From Cryobacterium sp. MLB-32 (GTDB lineage Bacteria; Actinomycetota; Actinomycetes; Actinomycetales; Microbacteriaceae): 64,000 bases of DNA. Position numbers and translations under genes: made by a program. A model generated the notes under the pieces. The model did no database searches and was not told the DNA's origin. It worked only from the letters and a program-made list of their open reading frames with translations. Below, one piece after another: positions 19,389-31,770 of the stretch. How positions within the stretch are numbered: position 1 is the stretch's first letter; each line of letters begins with the position of its first letter. The stretch covers positions 1 through 64,000 of the forward strand of contig NZ_JPRS01000015.1 in NCBI RefSeq assembly GCF_000738085.1. Direction: 5' to 3'.

Positions 19389-20813
19389 CTACTCGAGGTT
19401 GCGCTCCAAAAGCGTGATGAACATGGCATCGGTTCCGTGGCGGTGCGGCCAGAGCTGCACGCTGGACGGATCCCCGGCCAGGTCGAGTTCGGTGTTGCTC
19501 AGTGACTGCACGACCGCTGCGGTATCCAGGGCGCTCACCTTGCCCGCCCACTTCTTCAGCGCGGTAGCGACGATGCCGCGCGTCTCTGCGGTGTGTGGTG
19601 AGCACGTGACATAGGCAAGAATTCCGCCCGGCTTGAGCGCGCCGAGGGCCGCGTCGATCAGGCCGGACTGCAGTCCGGCGAGCTCGGCAACGTCCTTGGG
19701 TTGTTTGCGCCACCGCGCCTCAGGACGGCGGCGCAGGGCGCCGAGCCCGGTGCACGGGGCGTCGAGCAGAATCCGGTCGAACTCTTCGGGGTGCTTGTCA
19801 GCGATGCGGGTACCGTCGAGTTCCCACACCGTGATCGTCTCGGGGATGGCGGCGAGGGCGTTGCGCACGAGCGTGGCTCGGGCGGGCACCAGTTCGTTGG
19901 CAACCAGTTCCGCGCCGTGGCTCCGCGCCTCTGCGGCAAGCAGGGCGGCCTTGCCGCCCGGCCCGGCACACAGGTCGAGCCACCGTTCGCCCGGCTTCAC
20001 GGCGCGAGCGCGGCTGAGGCTGAGGGCAGCGAGCTGGGAGCCCTCGTCCTGCACTCGCACTCGACCGCCGGCGGCGCTCATCAGGTGGTATGGGTCTCCC
20101 CCGGCAAGAACGTAGCCGGTGGGCGAGAAAGCGTCTGCTTCGCCGAGCTTGTCGGTGTCCTCCGTCGACGTGAGACCGGGCAGGGCAACCATGTTGACCT
20201 TGGCCGGCACGTTGTCGGCCGCGAGCAGGTCCACGAGTTCGCTTTCACGGCCCTCGGAGCGCAGGGACTGGCGAAAGGCACGCACGACCCAGGACGGATG
20301 TGAGTGCTCGGCCGCGAGGCGGTCGTCGTCGTTCACCGCATCAGCGAGAACACGTTCGAGCCATTCCTCGGAGCTCGAACGCGAGATCGTGCGGAGCACA
20401 CCATTGGTGAAGCCGGTGGCCGAACGCGATCCGACCTGCTTCGCCAGGGACACGGACTCGTTCACCGCGGCATGGGTGGCCACGCGGGTGGCGAGCAGCT
20501 GGTGGGTGCCGAGCCGCAGTACATCGAGTATGGCCGGATCGATCGCGGTCACGGGGCGACCTGCCGCGAGGGCGATAACCCGGTCGTAGAGCCCCTGCAT
20601 GCGGAGCGTGCCGTAGGTGAGTTCGGTCGCGAGGGCGGCATCGGCGGTGTTGAGTGCGGCGCGCTGGATCCGGGTCGGCAGGAGGAGGTTGGCGTACGCG
20701 TCGGATTCCCGTACGGCGGCGATGACCTCATAGGCCACCCGCCGAGCGGGCTGCACGAAGTCGGTCGGGGTACCGCGCGGCGCGCGCGGTTCTCGGCTCT
20801 GGGTGTCACTCAT
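19389..20813 (-). CDS. rsmB: 16S rRNA (cytosine-967-C5)-methyltransferase
   Basis: Methylates C967 of 16S rRNA using SAM. The N-terminal third is a NusB-like RNA-binding domain (RRVAYEVIAAVRESDAYANLLLP onward). The C-terminal part is the RsmB/NOP2 catalytic domain with SAM motif LDLCAGPGGKAALLA, motif IV DAPCTGLGALRRRPEARW and the catalytic cysteine in YVTCSPH. I start at the ATG at 20813, which overlaps the fmt stop as ATGA; the frame upstream of that lies inside fmt. Length is 474 residues. fmt-rsmB is a common bacterial pairing tied to translation quality. Confidence 0.95.
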   Translation of the reverse strand: MSDTQSREPRAPRGTPTDFVQPARRVAYEVIAAVRESDAYANLLLPTRIQRAALNTADAALATELTYGTLRMQGLYDRVIALAAGRPVTAIDPAILDVLRLGTHQLLATRVATHAAVNESVSLAKQVGSRSATGFTNGVLRTISRSSSEEWLERVLADAVNDDDRLAAEHSHPSWVVRAFRQSLRSEGRESELVDLLAADNVPAKVNMVALPGLTSTEDTDKLGEADAFSPTGYVLAGGDPYHLMSAAGGRVRVQDEGSQLAALSLSRARAVKPGERWLDLCAGPGGKAALLAAEARSHGAELVANELVPARATLVRNALAAIPETITVWELDGTRIADKHPEEFDRILLDAPCTGLGALRRRPEARWRKQPKDVAELAGLQSGLIDAALGALKPGGILAYVTCSPHTAETRGIVATALKKWAGKVSALDTAAVVQSLSNTELDLAGDPSSVQLWPHRHGTDAMFITLLERNLE

Positions 20814-21724
20814 GAGGCGACCACCTCCGTCGCTGCAAGGCCACGCCACCAGTCAAGTGCATTCATTGCTTTCTTTCCAGCCGGTTGAACGGAGACGAGC
20901 TCAAGGGCATCGGTCTGCGTGCCAATCAGCACATGCTTGTCGCGCTGCAGGATCACGCCTGCGGGAATCTGTACACCGTAGGCCGGTGTCACCTCAAGAA
21001 GCTTAAGTCTCGCATCATCCACAACGGTGTATGCGCCGGGTTCGGGCGTCACCCCGCGTATCTGGTTGTAGATTTCGGCGGCCGGCCTGTTCCAGCCGAC
21101 CCGGGCATCGTCGATCGTCAACTTCGGGGCCAGTGTCACCTCACCGCTTTGCTCCAGGCCCCGCGCGGTGCCGTTCGCGAGCTCGTTGACCACTCGAACC
21201 AGCAGGTCCGCCCCGCTGTGGCTGAGCGATTCGAGAAGCATTCCCGATGTGGCATGTGCTCCGAGGGGCTCCGAGAAGCTGCCGAAGACGGCCCCAGCAT
21301 CGAGTTCCTTCACGAGCTGGAACACGGCGGCGCCCGTTTCGGCGTCGCCCGCCATGACAGCCCGCTGCACGGGTGAGGCTCCGCGCCAGCGCGGCAGCAG
21401 TGAGAAGTGCAGGTTGATCCAGCCCAGCCGAGGCACCGACAACAGGGGTTCACGCACGATTCCGCCGTACGCCACAATGACGCCAAGGTCCGGCTGCAGG
21501 GCTGATATTTCCGCGGTCACGTCCACGTCGAGCCGGTTCGTCCTGATCAGCGGAAGGCCCAGCTCCACGGCGGCCCGGGCCACCGGCGACGGCGTGAGCA
21601 CGCGCTTGCGACCGAGTGGAGCATCCGCTCGGGTGATCACGGCGGCGATCGTGTGCTCGGTGTCCGCCAAAGCGGTAAGGCTCGGGATGGCTACGTCGGG
21701 TGTGCCCGCGAAGACAAGTTTCAT
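20810..21724 (-). CDS. fmt: Methionyl-tRNA formyltransferase
   Basis: Formylates Met-tRNA(fMet) with 10-formyl-THF, making the initiator tRNA. The N-terminal Rossmann domain begins KLVFAGTPDVAIPSL and holds the catalytic Asn-His-Asp set around INLHFSLLPRWRGASPVQRAVMAGD and ETGAAVFQLVKELDAG. The C-terminal OB-like tRNA-binding domain follows (PAAEIYNQIRGVTPEPGAYT). Length is 304 residues, slightly short but complete. It directly abuts priA upstream and overlaps rsmB downstream. Confidence 0.96.
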   Translation of the reverse strand: MKLVFAGTPDVAIPSLTALADTEHTIAAVITRADAPLGRKRVLTPSPVARAAVELGLPLIRTNRLDVDVTAEISALQPDLGVIVAYGGIVREPLLSVPRLGWINLHFSLLPRWRGASPVQRAVMAGDAETGAAVFQLVKELDAGAVFGSFSEPLGAHATSGMLLESLSHSGADLLVRVVNELANGTARGLEQSGEVTLAPKLTIDDARVGWNRPAAEIYNQIRGVTPEPGAYTVVDDARLKLLEVTPAYGVQIPAGVILQRDKHVLIGTQTDALELVSVQPAGKKAMNALDWWRGLAATEVVAS

Positions 21725-23785
21725 TTACAGGAGCTCCGGGTCATCGAATCGAACTCTCAGTGTAGGCGCCGGCTGGAACGACCTGGACTTCGCCGGCCGC
21801 CGGCGCTTGGCCGCGTTGCGCACGACCGATGCTTTGAGCGCGTGCGAGACCTCTTCACCCGTGGCATACGCGAACCGGACTATCGCCCGAACCAAGGGCG
21901 CCTCGGTGCTCACCGGACCCAGTACGTCCAGACCGGCAGACTCCGCCAAATCCGCGAGGGCAGCCTCGACATCGGCAGCGGTGCCCGTCACCGAGGCCAC
22001 CCGAACGGCCGGCGGAAAGCGAAGCTGGCGCCGGTCGGCGAGCTCCGAACTCGCGAATGCCTCGGGCTGCCACGCGTTCAAGGCCCGGGCCAGCGCACCG
22101 CCCACTCCCACGAGAACGACCGGAGCGCCCGGAGCCGCCAGCGCGGCCGCATTCGACCACCAGCGCAGGCAGTCTTCCCCTACCCGCAGCGATTCGCGGG
22201 CCAGCATGCGTTCCCCGTCGAGAATGAGAATGGCGCGGTATCCGCCAGCCGGAATCGGCTCCGCGCCGCGGGTGGCGATGACAAGTGCAGCGTCGCCACC
22301 GAGCGTCTGGATGGAGTGTTCGCCGTCCGCGATGATGATGCGCGCTCCGGGGAAAGCGCGGCCAAGCTCTTCCGCCGTGCGTCCCGTGCCCATCGTGACC
22401 ACCCGGAGCTTGTGACCCTCACAGTGCGTGCAGGTCCACGCGGCGGCCAGCGCCCCGCACCAGCGGCAGGCGGGTACAGCGCGGGCCGAGGTCAGGCCGA
22501 GCGGCCCCTGGCAGGTGGTGCAGCGAGCGGCCTTCTTACAGGTCTGACAGGCGAGCATGGGCGCATAGCCGGGACTCGCGACCTGCACGAGCACGGGCCC
22601 GTCTCGCAGGGCTTCCCTGGCTGCGTTCCATGCCGCCGTCGGAATGCGCGCCGCGCGGGCCTGCTGGTCCGATTCGGACTGGAAGTCGGTGGGAATGATG
22701 CGCGGGTGCCGGTTGGTGGCGGGGTGAACCTCGCCCAGCCAACCGAGCTCGACAAGCCGCTGGGTTTCCACGCTGCGCGAGTGGCTGAGCAGCACGAGAC
22801 TGCAGCCTGCTTCCTCCCGGCGGATGAGAGCGGCATCCCGCGCGTGCACATAGGGACTCAGGGGTTCCGCGTACAGGGGATCGCCGTCGTCCCACAGTGC
22901 GATCAGGCCGAGGGACGTTGCGGGGGCGTAGATCGCGGAGCGATTGCCGAGAATGATACGCGGCTCGGCTCCGAGACAGGCGAGGAATGCACGGTAGCGA
23001 TCCGGGTTGCTTTGCCGAGCGTCGACTCGACTCACGGACCCCGCTGGCGCCAGCTGGTCGAGCGCTGCCTGCACCTGGTCCTGGTCACGGTAGTCGGGCA
23101 CGCAGAGTATGGCGGACGTGCCGGTCGCGAGCGTAGCGATGCCGAGTTCGGCGAGCGTCTGCGCCCAACGACCGATTGTCGTGCCGTCGGCCAGCGCCAC
23201 GAGCTCGGGGATGGCCGCGACCGCGACCCGCTGGCGTTCCATGATCACGGTGTCGAGGCGCCCCGTGGGGTAACCGACGAATGCGGGGGTGGTGAGAGAC
23301 TGAAGCCGACTTGTCTCGACCGGGGTCTCGACAAGCTCGACCAGCGGGTTCGGCTCGACCAGCGGGTTCGGCTCGACCAGCGGATCGGGGTGAACCGGTT
23401 GCGCCGCCAGCCAGGCCTTCTCGACGCGCACCTGGCGGGGCGGCACTGCGAGGCGGAGGATGTCGCTTGCGTTGCCGGCGGCCCTGTCGGCCGCTCGCCG
23501 TGCAAGCATCCAGACCTCGGGAGTGAGCACGCGCGCCGCGGACACAACGGCGTCCAGAGGACTGAGCGTTCCCGTGAACTGATCACTCGGAGCGGTCGAC
23601 GGGTCGATCACCTCGATGAGGTACCCGTCGATGATTCGCCCTCCCGAGCGAAACGGAACGCGAACCCGCACCCCGGGGAGAGCCACAGCGACGAGTTCCT
23701 CGGGGATGCGGTAATCGAACAGGTGGTCGAGCTGCGGGAGAGGTGAGTCAATCAGAACGCGGGCGACGAGGCCGGAACGCGTCAC
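21725..23785 (-). CDS. priA: Actinobacterial PriA primosomal protein, helicase motifs lost
   Basis: Replication-restart protein homologue, 686 residues. The N-terminal DNA-binding domain (RVLIDSPLPQLDHLFDYRIPEEL) is clear, and two zinc-binding clusters are present (CQTCKKAARCTTCQ, CRWCG, CTHCEGHKLRV). The helicase core is degenerate: where PriA normally has TGSGKTEVY there is only TTIGRWAQTLAE, and the DEEH box reads WDDGDP. ATP-driven unwinding is therefore unlikely, as is typical of actinobacterial PriA. Around residues 134-153 a proline-rich low-complexity stretch (PLVEPNPLVEPNPLVELVET) is encoded by a dispersed DNA repeat inserted in frame. It abuts fmt; metK lies upstream after a repeat-containing gap. 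Confidence 0.93.
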   Translation of the reverse strand: MTRSGLVARVLIDSPLPQLDHLFDYRIPEELVAVALPGVRVRVPFRSGGRIIDGYLIEVIDPSTAPSDQFTGTLSPLDAVVSAARVLTPEVWMLARRAADRAAGNASDILRLAVPPRQVRVEKAWLAAQPVHPDPLVEPNPLVEPNPLVELVETPVETSRLQSLTTPAFVGYPTGRLDTVIMERQRVAVAAIPELVALADGTTIGRWAQTLAELGIATLATGTSAILCVPDYRDQDQVQAALDQLAPAGSVSRVDARQSNPDRYRAFLACLGAEPRIILGNRSAIYAPATSLGLIALWDDGDPLYAEPLSPYVHARDAALIRREEAGCSLVLLSHSRSVETQRLVELGWLGEVHPATNRHPRIIPTDFQSESDQQARAARIPTAAWNAAREALRDGPVLVQVASPGYAPMLACQTCKKAARCTTCQGPLGLTSARAVPACRWCGALAAAWTCTHCEGHKLRVVTMGTGRTAEELGRAFPGARIIIADGEHSIQTLGGDAALVIATRGAEPIPAGGYRAILILDGERMLARESLRVGEDCLRWWSNAAALAAPGAPVVLVGVGGALARALNAWQPEAFASSELADRRQLRFPPAVRVASVTGTAADVEAALADLAESAGLDVLGPVSTEAPLVRAIVRFAYATGEEVSHALKASVVRNAAKRRRPAKSRSFQPAPTLRVRFDDPELL
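23321..23389. repeat. Tandem 18-bp repeat inside priA, related to a dispersed element
   Basis: Three 18-bp units at 23336-23353, 23354-23371 and 23372-23389 (CTCGACCAGCGGGTTCGG, the third slightly changed) follow GGGGTCTCGACAAG at 23322-23335. The same two blocks, GGGGTCTCGA and CTCGACCAGCGG, recur in the same order and orientation in the gap at 23833-23872. The repeat keeps the priA frame and codes for the PNPLVE repeats. Confidence 0.75.
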
Positions 23786-23832
23786 GATGCCTGCCTCACT
23801 CTTTCGGTTGCCACGTCCGACGATCGGCTCGC

Positions 23833-23872
23833 GGGGTCTCGATCGCTCCGTCGTCGCGCCTCGACCAGCGGA
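23833..23872. repeat. Dispersed intergenic repeat between metK and priA
   Basis: Begins GGGGTCTCGATCGCTC and ends CGCCTCGACCAGCGG. It shares its two end blocks with the repeat inside priA and is partly matched at 43182-43209. Such GGTCTCGA...CTCGACCAGCGG elements are, to my knowledge, frequent in Microbacteriaceae intergenic regions. Function is unknown. Confidence 0.6.
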
Positions 23873-23899
23873 ACTGGTCGCACCTTGCCCAGCGGGATT

Positions 23900-25092
23900 T
23901 TACAGTCCGGCGGCGCTGCGCAGGTCGTCGACGCGGTCAAGACGTTCCCAGGTGAAGTCCGGAAGCTCGCGACCGAAGTGACCGTATGTCGCCGTCTGCT
24001 GGTAGATCGGGCGCAGCAGGTCGAGGGAATTGATGATTGCGGCCGGACGCAGGTCAAAGACCGCACGGATGGCGGCGGTGATGTCATTGTCGGGCAGCAC
24101 GCCGGTCCCGAAGGTCTCGACGTAGAGCCCAACCGGTGACGCCTTGCCGATCGCGTAGGCAACCTGCACCTCGAGGCGTTCGGCCAGTCCGGCGGCTACG
24201 GCGTTCTTGGCCACCCAGCGCATGGCATACGCGGCGGAACGGTCCACCTTCGACGGGTCTTTCCCGCTGAACGCGCCGCCGCCGTGGCGGCTCGATCCAC
24301 CGTAGGTGTCGATGATGATCTTGCGTCCGGTCAGCCCCGCGTCGCCCTGCGGCCCGCCGATCTCGAAGCGACCGGTCGGGTTGATCAGGGTGTTCAGGCT
24401 CGAAGAATCAAGATCGATCAAATCGAGAACCGGTCGAATGACAAGTTCGTCGACCTCCACACGCAGTTGTTCCGTGGACACGGACGGTGCGTGCTGGGTG
24501 GACAACACGACTGTTTCGACGGTGCGCGGCACGATTCCGTCATAGCCGATAGTGACCTGGGTCTTGCCGTCCGGACGGAGGTAGTCGAGTTCACCGGATT
24601 TGCGCACGAGCGCGAGACGCTCGGCGAGGCGGTGGGCGATCCAGATCGGAATCGGCATCAGTTCGGGCGTCTCGCGGGTGGCGTACCCGAACATGATGCC
24701 CTGGTCACCGGCGCCTGGCGATCGTAATCGTCGAGGCTCGACTGCTCGCGGCTCTCGAAGGCGTTGTCGACGCCCTGGGCAATGTCGGGAGACTGCCCGC
24801 CGATAGAGATTTCAACGCCGCAGGAGCGACCATCGAACCACACGTCGGACGAGTCGTAGCCGATGTCGGTGATGCATTTTCGAACGATGGACGGGATTTC
24901 CACGTACGCTTCGGTGGTCACCTCGCCGGCCACGTGCACGAGGCCCGTGGTGACGAGGGTCTCGACGGCAACGCGGCTGTGGGGGTCTTCCGTGAGGAGC
25001 GCGTCGAGAATGCTGTCCGAGATCTGGTCACAGATCTTGTCGGGGTGCCCCTCGGTGACGGACTCGGAGGTGAAGAGGCGAAGATCGCTCAT
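23900..25092 (-). pseudogene. metK: S-adenosylmethionine synthetase, frame broken by one missing base (probably a sequence error)
   Basis: Makes SAM from methionine and ATP, an essential step that also feeds the methyltransferases nearby. The first part (from the ATG at 25092) has [21 protein letters not shown] and ends in frame with SSLDDYDRQ, then goes out of frame. The rest continues one frame over as [14 protein letters not shown] to the C-terminus, including the [23 protein letters not shown]-loop region. Adding one G to the GG run at 24714-24715 (CC on the plus strand) restores [15 protein letters not shown] and a 397-residue protein of normal length. The 1193-nt span is one short of a multiple of three. 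Because metK is essential and otherwise perfect, I read this as a homopolymer sequencing error rather than a real pseudogene. Confidence 0.93.
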
Positions 25093-25143
25093 CTGGCCTG
25101 TCTCTGTAGGTATACGTGCATGGTGAGAAGTGTGGGTGGTGAT

Positions 25144-26355
25144 CTACACGATCACGTCAAGAATGCTCTGGGCCACCGACATTTTGCTGCCCGAGGCCTC
25201 GTTCACTATAACTCCGAGGCGGTCCAGCATCAGAATTGCATTGCTGTCTGTTGCGAAACCCTGGGTCCATCCCACGCGGTTCACGACGAGGTAATCGCAG
25301 CCCTTACGCGCAACCTTTTCGCGTCCGAGGTCCAGCAGCCGACTGTCATCCGCTTCGGTTTCGGCGGCGAATCCCACGATGACCTGTCCGGGCGTCCGAC
25401 CCAGCGCAAGCGCGGCGAGGATGTCGGGGTTTTTGATGAGCTCAAGAATCAGCGTGTCGCCCGTGTCCTGCTTCTTGATCTTGCCCTCGCGCACGGTCTG
25501 CGGCCGATAGTCCGCCACGGCCGCGGCCATGATGATCACGTCGGCGGTGGGAGCGGCAGCCTGCATGGCCTCGTTCAGTTCCACGGCACTTCCCACTCGA
25601 CTCACCGAGATGCCCGACGGTTCGGCCACCTCGAGGTTCGCCGCAACGAGCGTCACGGTGGCGCCCCGGTCCCGGGCAGCCTCGGCGAGGGCCACGCCCT
25701 GCTTGCCGCTGGAACGATTGCCAAGAAAGCGCACCGGGTCGAGCGGTTCGCGAGTGCCGCCGGCGCTGATGAGAATTCGCCGACCCGTCAGGTCTTGGGC
25801 GGGTTTCTCAACGTATGTGCCGTCGAGCACGGCGAGTGCCGCGGCCACGATCGTGCCGGGTTCCTCCATGCGTCCGGCACCGACGTCCTGCCCGGTGAGC
25901 CGACCCACGCCCGGCCCGACCACGATGACGCCACGCTCGCGCAGGGTCTTCACGTTGGCGACCGTCGCAGGATTATTCCACATCTCGGTGTGCATCGCCG
26001 GGGCGATCACGAGCGGGGCCGTGCTCGCGAGGATCGTGTTTCCGAGCAGGTCATCGGCGAGGCCGGCGGCGAGCTTGGCAATGGTGTTCGCGGTTGCGGG
26101 TGCCACCACGATGAGGTCGGCGGACTGGCCGATCGCCACGTGCCGAACCTCAGCAACACCTTCGTAGAGCTCCGAGTGCACCGGATGGCGCGAGATGGCT
26201 TCGAGCGTGGGCTTGCCGATGAAACGCAGGGCGGCTGTCGTGGCCACGACATGCACAGAGTCCCCGTTCAACACAAAAGCGCGCACGATGTTGACGGCCT
26301 TATACGCCGCGATGCCGCCGGTGATACCGACGACAACGGTGCGGGCTGTCTTCAT
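25144..26355 (-). CDS. coaBC: Bifunctional phosphopantothenoylcysteine decarboxylase / phosphopantothenate-cysteine ligase
   Basis: Two consecutive steps of coenzyme A synthesis. The N-terminal CoaC flavoprotein domain has VGITGGIAAYKAVNIVRAF, the FMN-binding PATANTIAKLAAGLADDLL and the substrate motif PAMHTEMWNNPAT. The C-terminal CoaB domain has ILISAGGTREPLDPVRFLGN, SSGKQG, AAAVADYRP, IKKQDTGDTLILELIKNPDIL and GFAAETE. I start at the ATG at 26355 (403 residues), since the 33 extra upstream codons lie within the adjoining gene region and lack homology. It is preceded by GGAAG. It lies 25 bp after rpoZ. Confidence 0.95.
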   Translation of the reverse strand: MKTARTVVVGITGGIAAYKAVNIVRAFVLNGDSVHVVATTAALRFIGKPTLEAISRHPVHSELYEGVAEVRHVAIGQSADLIVVAPATANTIAKLAAGLADDLLGNTILASTAPLVIAPAMHTEMWNNPATVANVKTLRERGVIVVGPGVGRLTGQDVGAGRMEEPGTIVAAALAVLDGTYVEKPAQDLTGRRILISAGGTREPLDPVRFLGNRSSGKQGVALAEAARDRGATVTLVAANLEVAEPSGISVSRVGSAVELNEAMQAAAPTADVIIMAAAVADYRPQTVREGKIKKQDTGDTLILELIKNPDILAALALGRTPGQVIVGFAAETEADDSRLLDLGREKVARKGCDYLVVNRVGWTQGFATDSNAILMLDRLGVIVNEASGSKMSVAQSILDVIV

Positions 26356-26380
26356 CGTGCGCGCTTCCGCGGGCACGCGA

Positions 26381-26638
26381 CTACTCGACGATGGGACGAG
26401 AGGTGAGCTTGTCCTCGTTGATTTCGCGCAGGGCAACCGAGAGGGGCTTGTCATCGACCGTGGAGTCGACGAGCGGGCCGACGTTGTCGAACAGGCTGCC
26501 TTCGTGCAGGTCTGCGTAGTAGTCGTTGATCTGACGAGCGCGCTTGGAAGCGAAGATCACCAGTGCGTACTTGGAATCGACCTTGGACAGCAGGTCGTCG
26601 ATGGGCGGGTCAATGATGCCAGTGGGCTTGTTGGCCAT
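26381..26638 (-). CDS. rpoZ: DNA-directed RNA polymerase omega subunit
   Basis: Small subunit that helps assemble RNA polymerase around beta-prime and is a ppGpp contact in some bacteria. The 85-residue protein has the family core [32 protein letters not shown] and the actinobacterial tail [16 protein letters not shown] choose the ATG at 26638, 10 nt after GGAG; the GTG at 26647 is too close to that site. The order gmk-rpoZ-coaBC-metK is standard in actinobacteria. Confidence 0.96.
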   Translation of the reverse strand: MANKPTGIIDPPIDDLLSKVDSKYALVIFASKRARQINDYYADLHEGSLFDNVGPLVDSTVDDKPLSVALREINEDKLTSRPIVE

Positions 26639-26691
26639 TGATGTCACACTCCTTTGAGAGCAATTTCAGCAGGGAAATAAGAAAACGGGCG

Positions 26692-27612
26692 CTACGAGAT
26701 TGGAGTCGCAGGGCGAACCTTCATCAAGTCTACGACCTCGCGGGCCGCTTCGGATGCGTCGGCGTTGATGATGCGGTAATCAAACTCGCCCTGGGCGGCC
26801 AATTCCAGCTTCGCCGTTTCCAATCGGCGGGCCTGTTCTGCCGAATCCTCGGTACCCCGGCCGATGAGCCTGCGCACCAATTCCTCCCAGGTCGGAGGCA
26901 GCAGAAAGACCAGCCGAGCCTCCGGCATGGCCCGGCGAACGGCTCTGGCTCCCTGGATGTCGATTTCCAGCAACACGCTGTTGCCGGCCGCAATGGCGTC
27001 GTCGACGGGCCTGCGCGGCGTTCCATAGCGGTAAGCGTTGTGCACGGTCGCCCACTCAAGCAGATCCTGGGCTTCGATCATTCGGTCAAATTCGTCATCC
27101 GTCACGAAGAAGTAGCTGACGCCCTCCACCTCACCGGGTCGTGGCGCTCGCGTCGTGGCCGACACCGATAGGTGCACATCGGGGTAGTTATCGCGAATGT
27201 AGCCGGCGACGGTCCCTTTGCCTACGGCTGTCGGCCCCGCGAGCACAACGAGTTTGGAGTCCGGTTGACCGTGCCTCGCCGTGGGGCGTTCGGACAGAAA
27301 GTCACGCAGCCGGTCGCGCTGATGCCGACCGAGGCCGCCGAGCCGCTTGGACGGTGAGATCTCCAGGCGGTGAATGATGCGCTGCATCTTCGTGACGCCG
27401 ATCGCCGGGATGCTCACGAGAAGTTCCGTGACGCGCAGGCGACCTTCGACTCCGACCGGATCTTTGATGGCCGCACCGAGCACCTCAAGCGCGGTGCGCT
27501 CCCCCGAGGCGACCTGCGCCTTCACCTTGGCACGGGCACGGCGCGCGGCTACGGCGGCGCGCGAGGCGGCGACCCGGTCGACTTCGGGCGGGGTGGGACG
27601 GTTTTCAGCCAC
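26692..27612 (-). CDS. gmk: Fusion of mIHF-type nucleoid protein and guanylate kinase
   Basis: The protein has 306 residues, against about 190-210 for ordinary guanylate kinase. Residues 1 to about 108 match the mycobacterial integration host factor (mIHF) family: basic helix ASRAAVAARRARAKVK, then VTELLVSIPAIGVTKMQRIIHRLEI and the DNA-contacting SKRLGGLGRHQRDRL. Residues 120-306 are a complete guanylate kinase (GMP plus ATP to GDP plus ADP) with P-loop GPTAVGKGT (126-134), GMP-binding SATTRAPRPGEVEGVSYFF and LLEIDIQGARAVRR. No stop or start separates the halves. In most actinobacteria mihF and gmk are adjacent separate genes. It overlaps pyrF by 8 nt. Confidence 0.93.
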   Translation of the reverse strand: MAENRPTPPEVDRVAASRAAVAARRARAKVKAQVASGERTALEVLGAAIKDPVGVEGRLRVTELLVSIPAIGVTKMQRIIHRLEISPSKRLGGLGRHQRDRLRDFLSERPTARHGQPDSKLVVLAGPTAVGKGTVAGYIRDNYPDVHLSVSATTRAPRPGEVEGVSYFFVTDDEFDRMIEAQDLLEWATVHNAYRYGTPRRPVDDAIAAGNSVLLEIDIQGARAVRRAMPEARLVFLLPPTWEELVRRLIGRGTEDSAEQARRLETAKLELAAQGEFDYRIINADASEAAREVVDLMKVRPATPIS

Positions 27613-28482
27613 GGACGGCTCCTACTTCAGTGACGCGGCGCTCAATTGCCTCCGCGAGCCGGACGGGACCGGCCGAAAGAACACTACGGGATTCACTCAC
27701 GATAACGCCTCCGGCGTATTCACCATATATCGAGATCAGATCCATAATATCCCCTCCCTGGTGTCCAAAACCGGGTGCGAGCACGGGTGTCAGTGCCCGC
27801 TGTGGCGCGGTCGCTGTATCGATGCCGAAATCGGACAGGTCGAGGGTCGCTCCGAGCACGACGCCGATCGCCCCCAGCGCAGCTGTGGTCGACCTCGCGT
27901 TGCGCTCGGCCACATCGTCGAGAATCGCCCGGGTCACACTGCGTCCGGCGTATTCTCCGCGGGCGACCACCGCCTGCTGGATGACCGCGGCCTCCGGATT
28001 CGAGGTCGCCGCCAGCAGGAAAAGTCCTTTTCCATGCGCCGCTGCGACCGCGAACGACAGGTCGAGGGAGCCGACCCCCATAAAGGGGTTCACCGTGATC
28101 GCGTCAACTTCGAGGCTCGAGCCCGGCGTCAGCCAGGCATCCGCGTATGCCTCGACACTCGTGCCGAGGTCGCCCCGTTTGACGTCGGCGATCACGAGCA
28201 GGCCGGCGGCGCGGGCGTCCGCCAGGACGCGCTCGAGCGCGACGTACCCGGCGGACCCAAAACGCTCATAGAAGGCGATCTGGGGCTTGAGGATGCCCAC
28301 GCGCCCGGCGGCGGCGGCGACGACCGTGCGGCCGAAAGACTCGGCACCCGCCGCAGAATCGGGCAGGCCCCACTCCGACAGCAACCAGGTGTGCGGGTCG
28401 ATTCCCACACACAGCTGCCCTCGTGCGGTGAACGCCCGGTGCAGGCGTTCACCGAACATCGATGATTCGCCGGACTCCGGTG

Positions 28483-28486
<4 letters not shown>
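27605..28486 (-). CDS. pyrF: Orotidine 5'-phosphate decarboxylase (type 2)
   Basis: Last step of UMP synthesis: decarboxylates OMP. The type 2 family motifs are seen: [12 protein letters not shown] at the start, [12 protein letters not shown], the catalytic core [13 protein letters not shown] and [21 protein letters not shown] near the end binds phosphate. Length is 293 residues. The GTG at 28486 overlaps the carB stop (GTGA); an ATG at 28459, nine codons in, is the alternative. It is near the end of the pyr operon and overlaps gmk, so pyrimidine and GMP metabolism are co-transcribed. Confidence 0.95.

Positions 28487-31769
<3,283 letters not shown>

Positions 31770-31770
<1 letters not shown>

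Noticed and set aside
24700-24730. Programmed frameshift in metK
   Set aside because: No slippery heptamer or downstream pseudoknot is evident, and metK is not known to use frameshifting. One missing G explains it fully.
25093-25143. SAM riboswitch upstream of metK
   Set aside because: The gap to coaBC is only 51 bp and shows none of the conserved SAM-I or SAM-IV core sequences.
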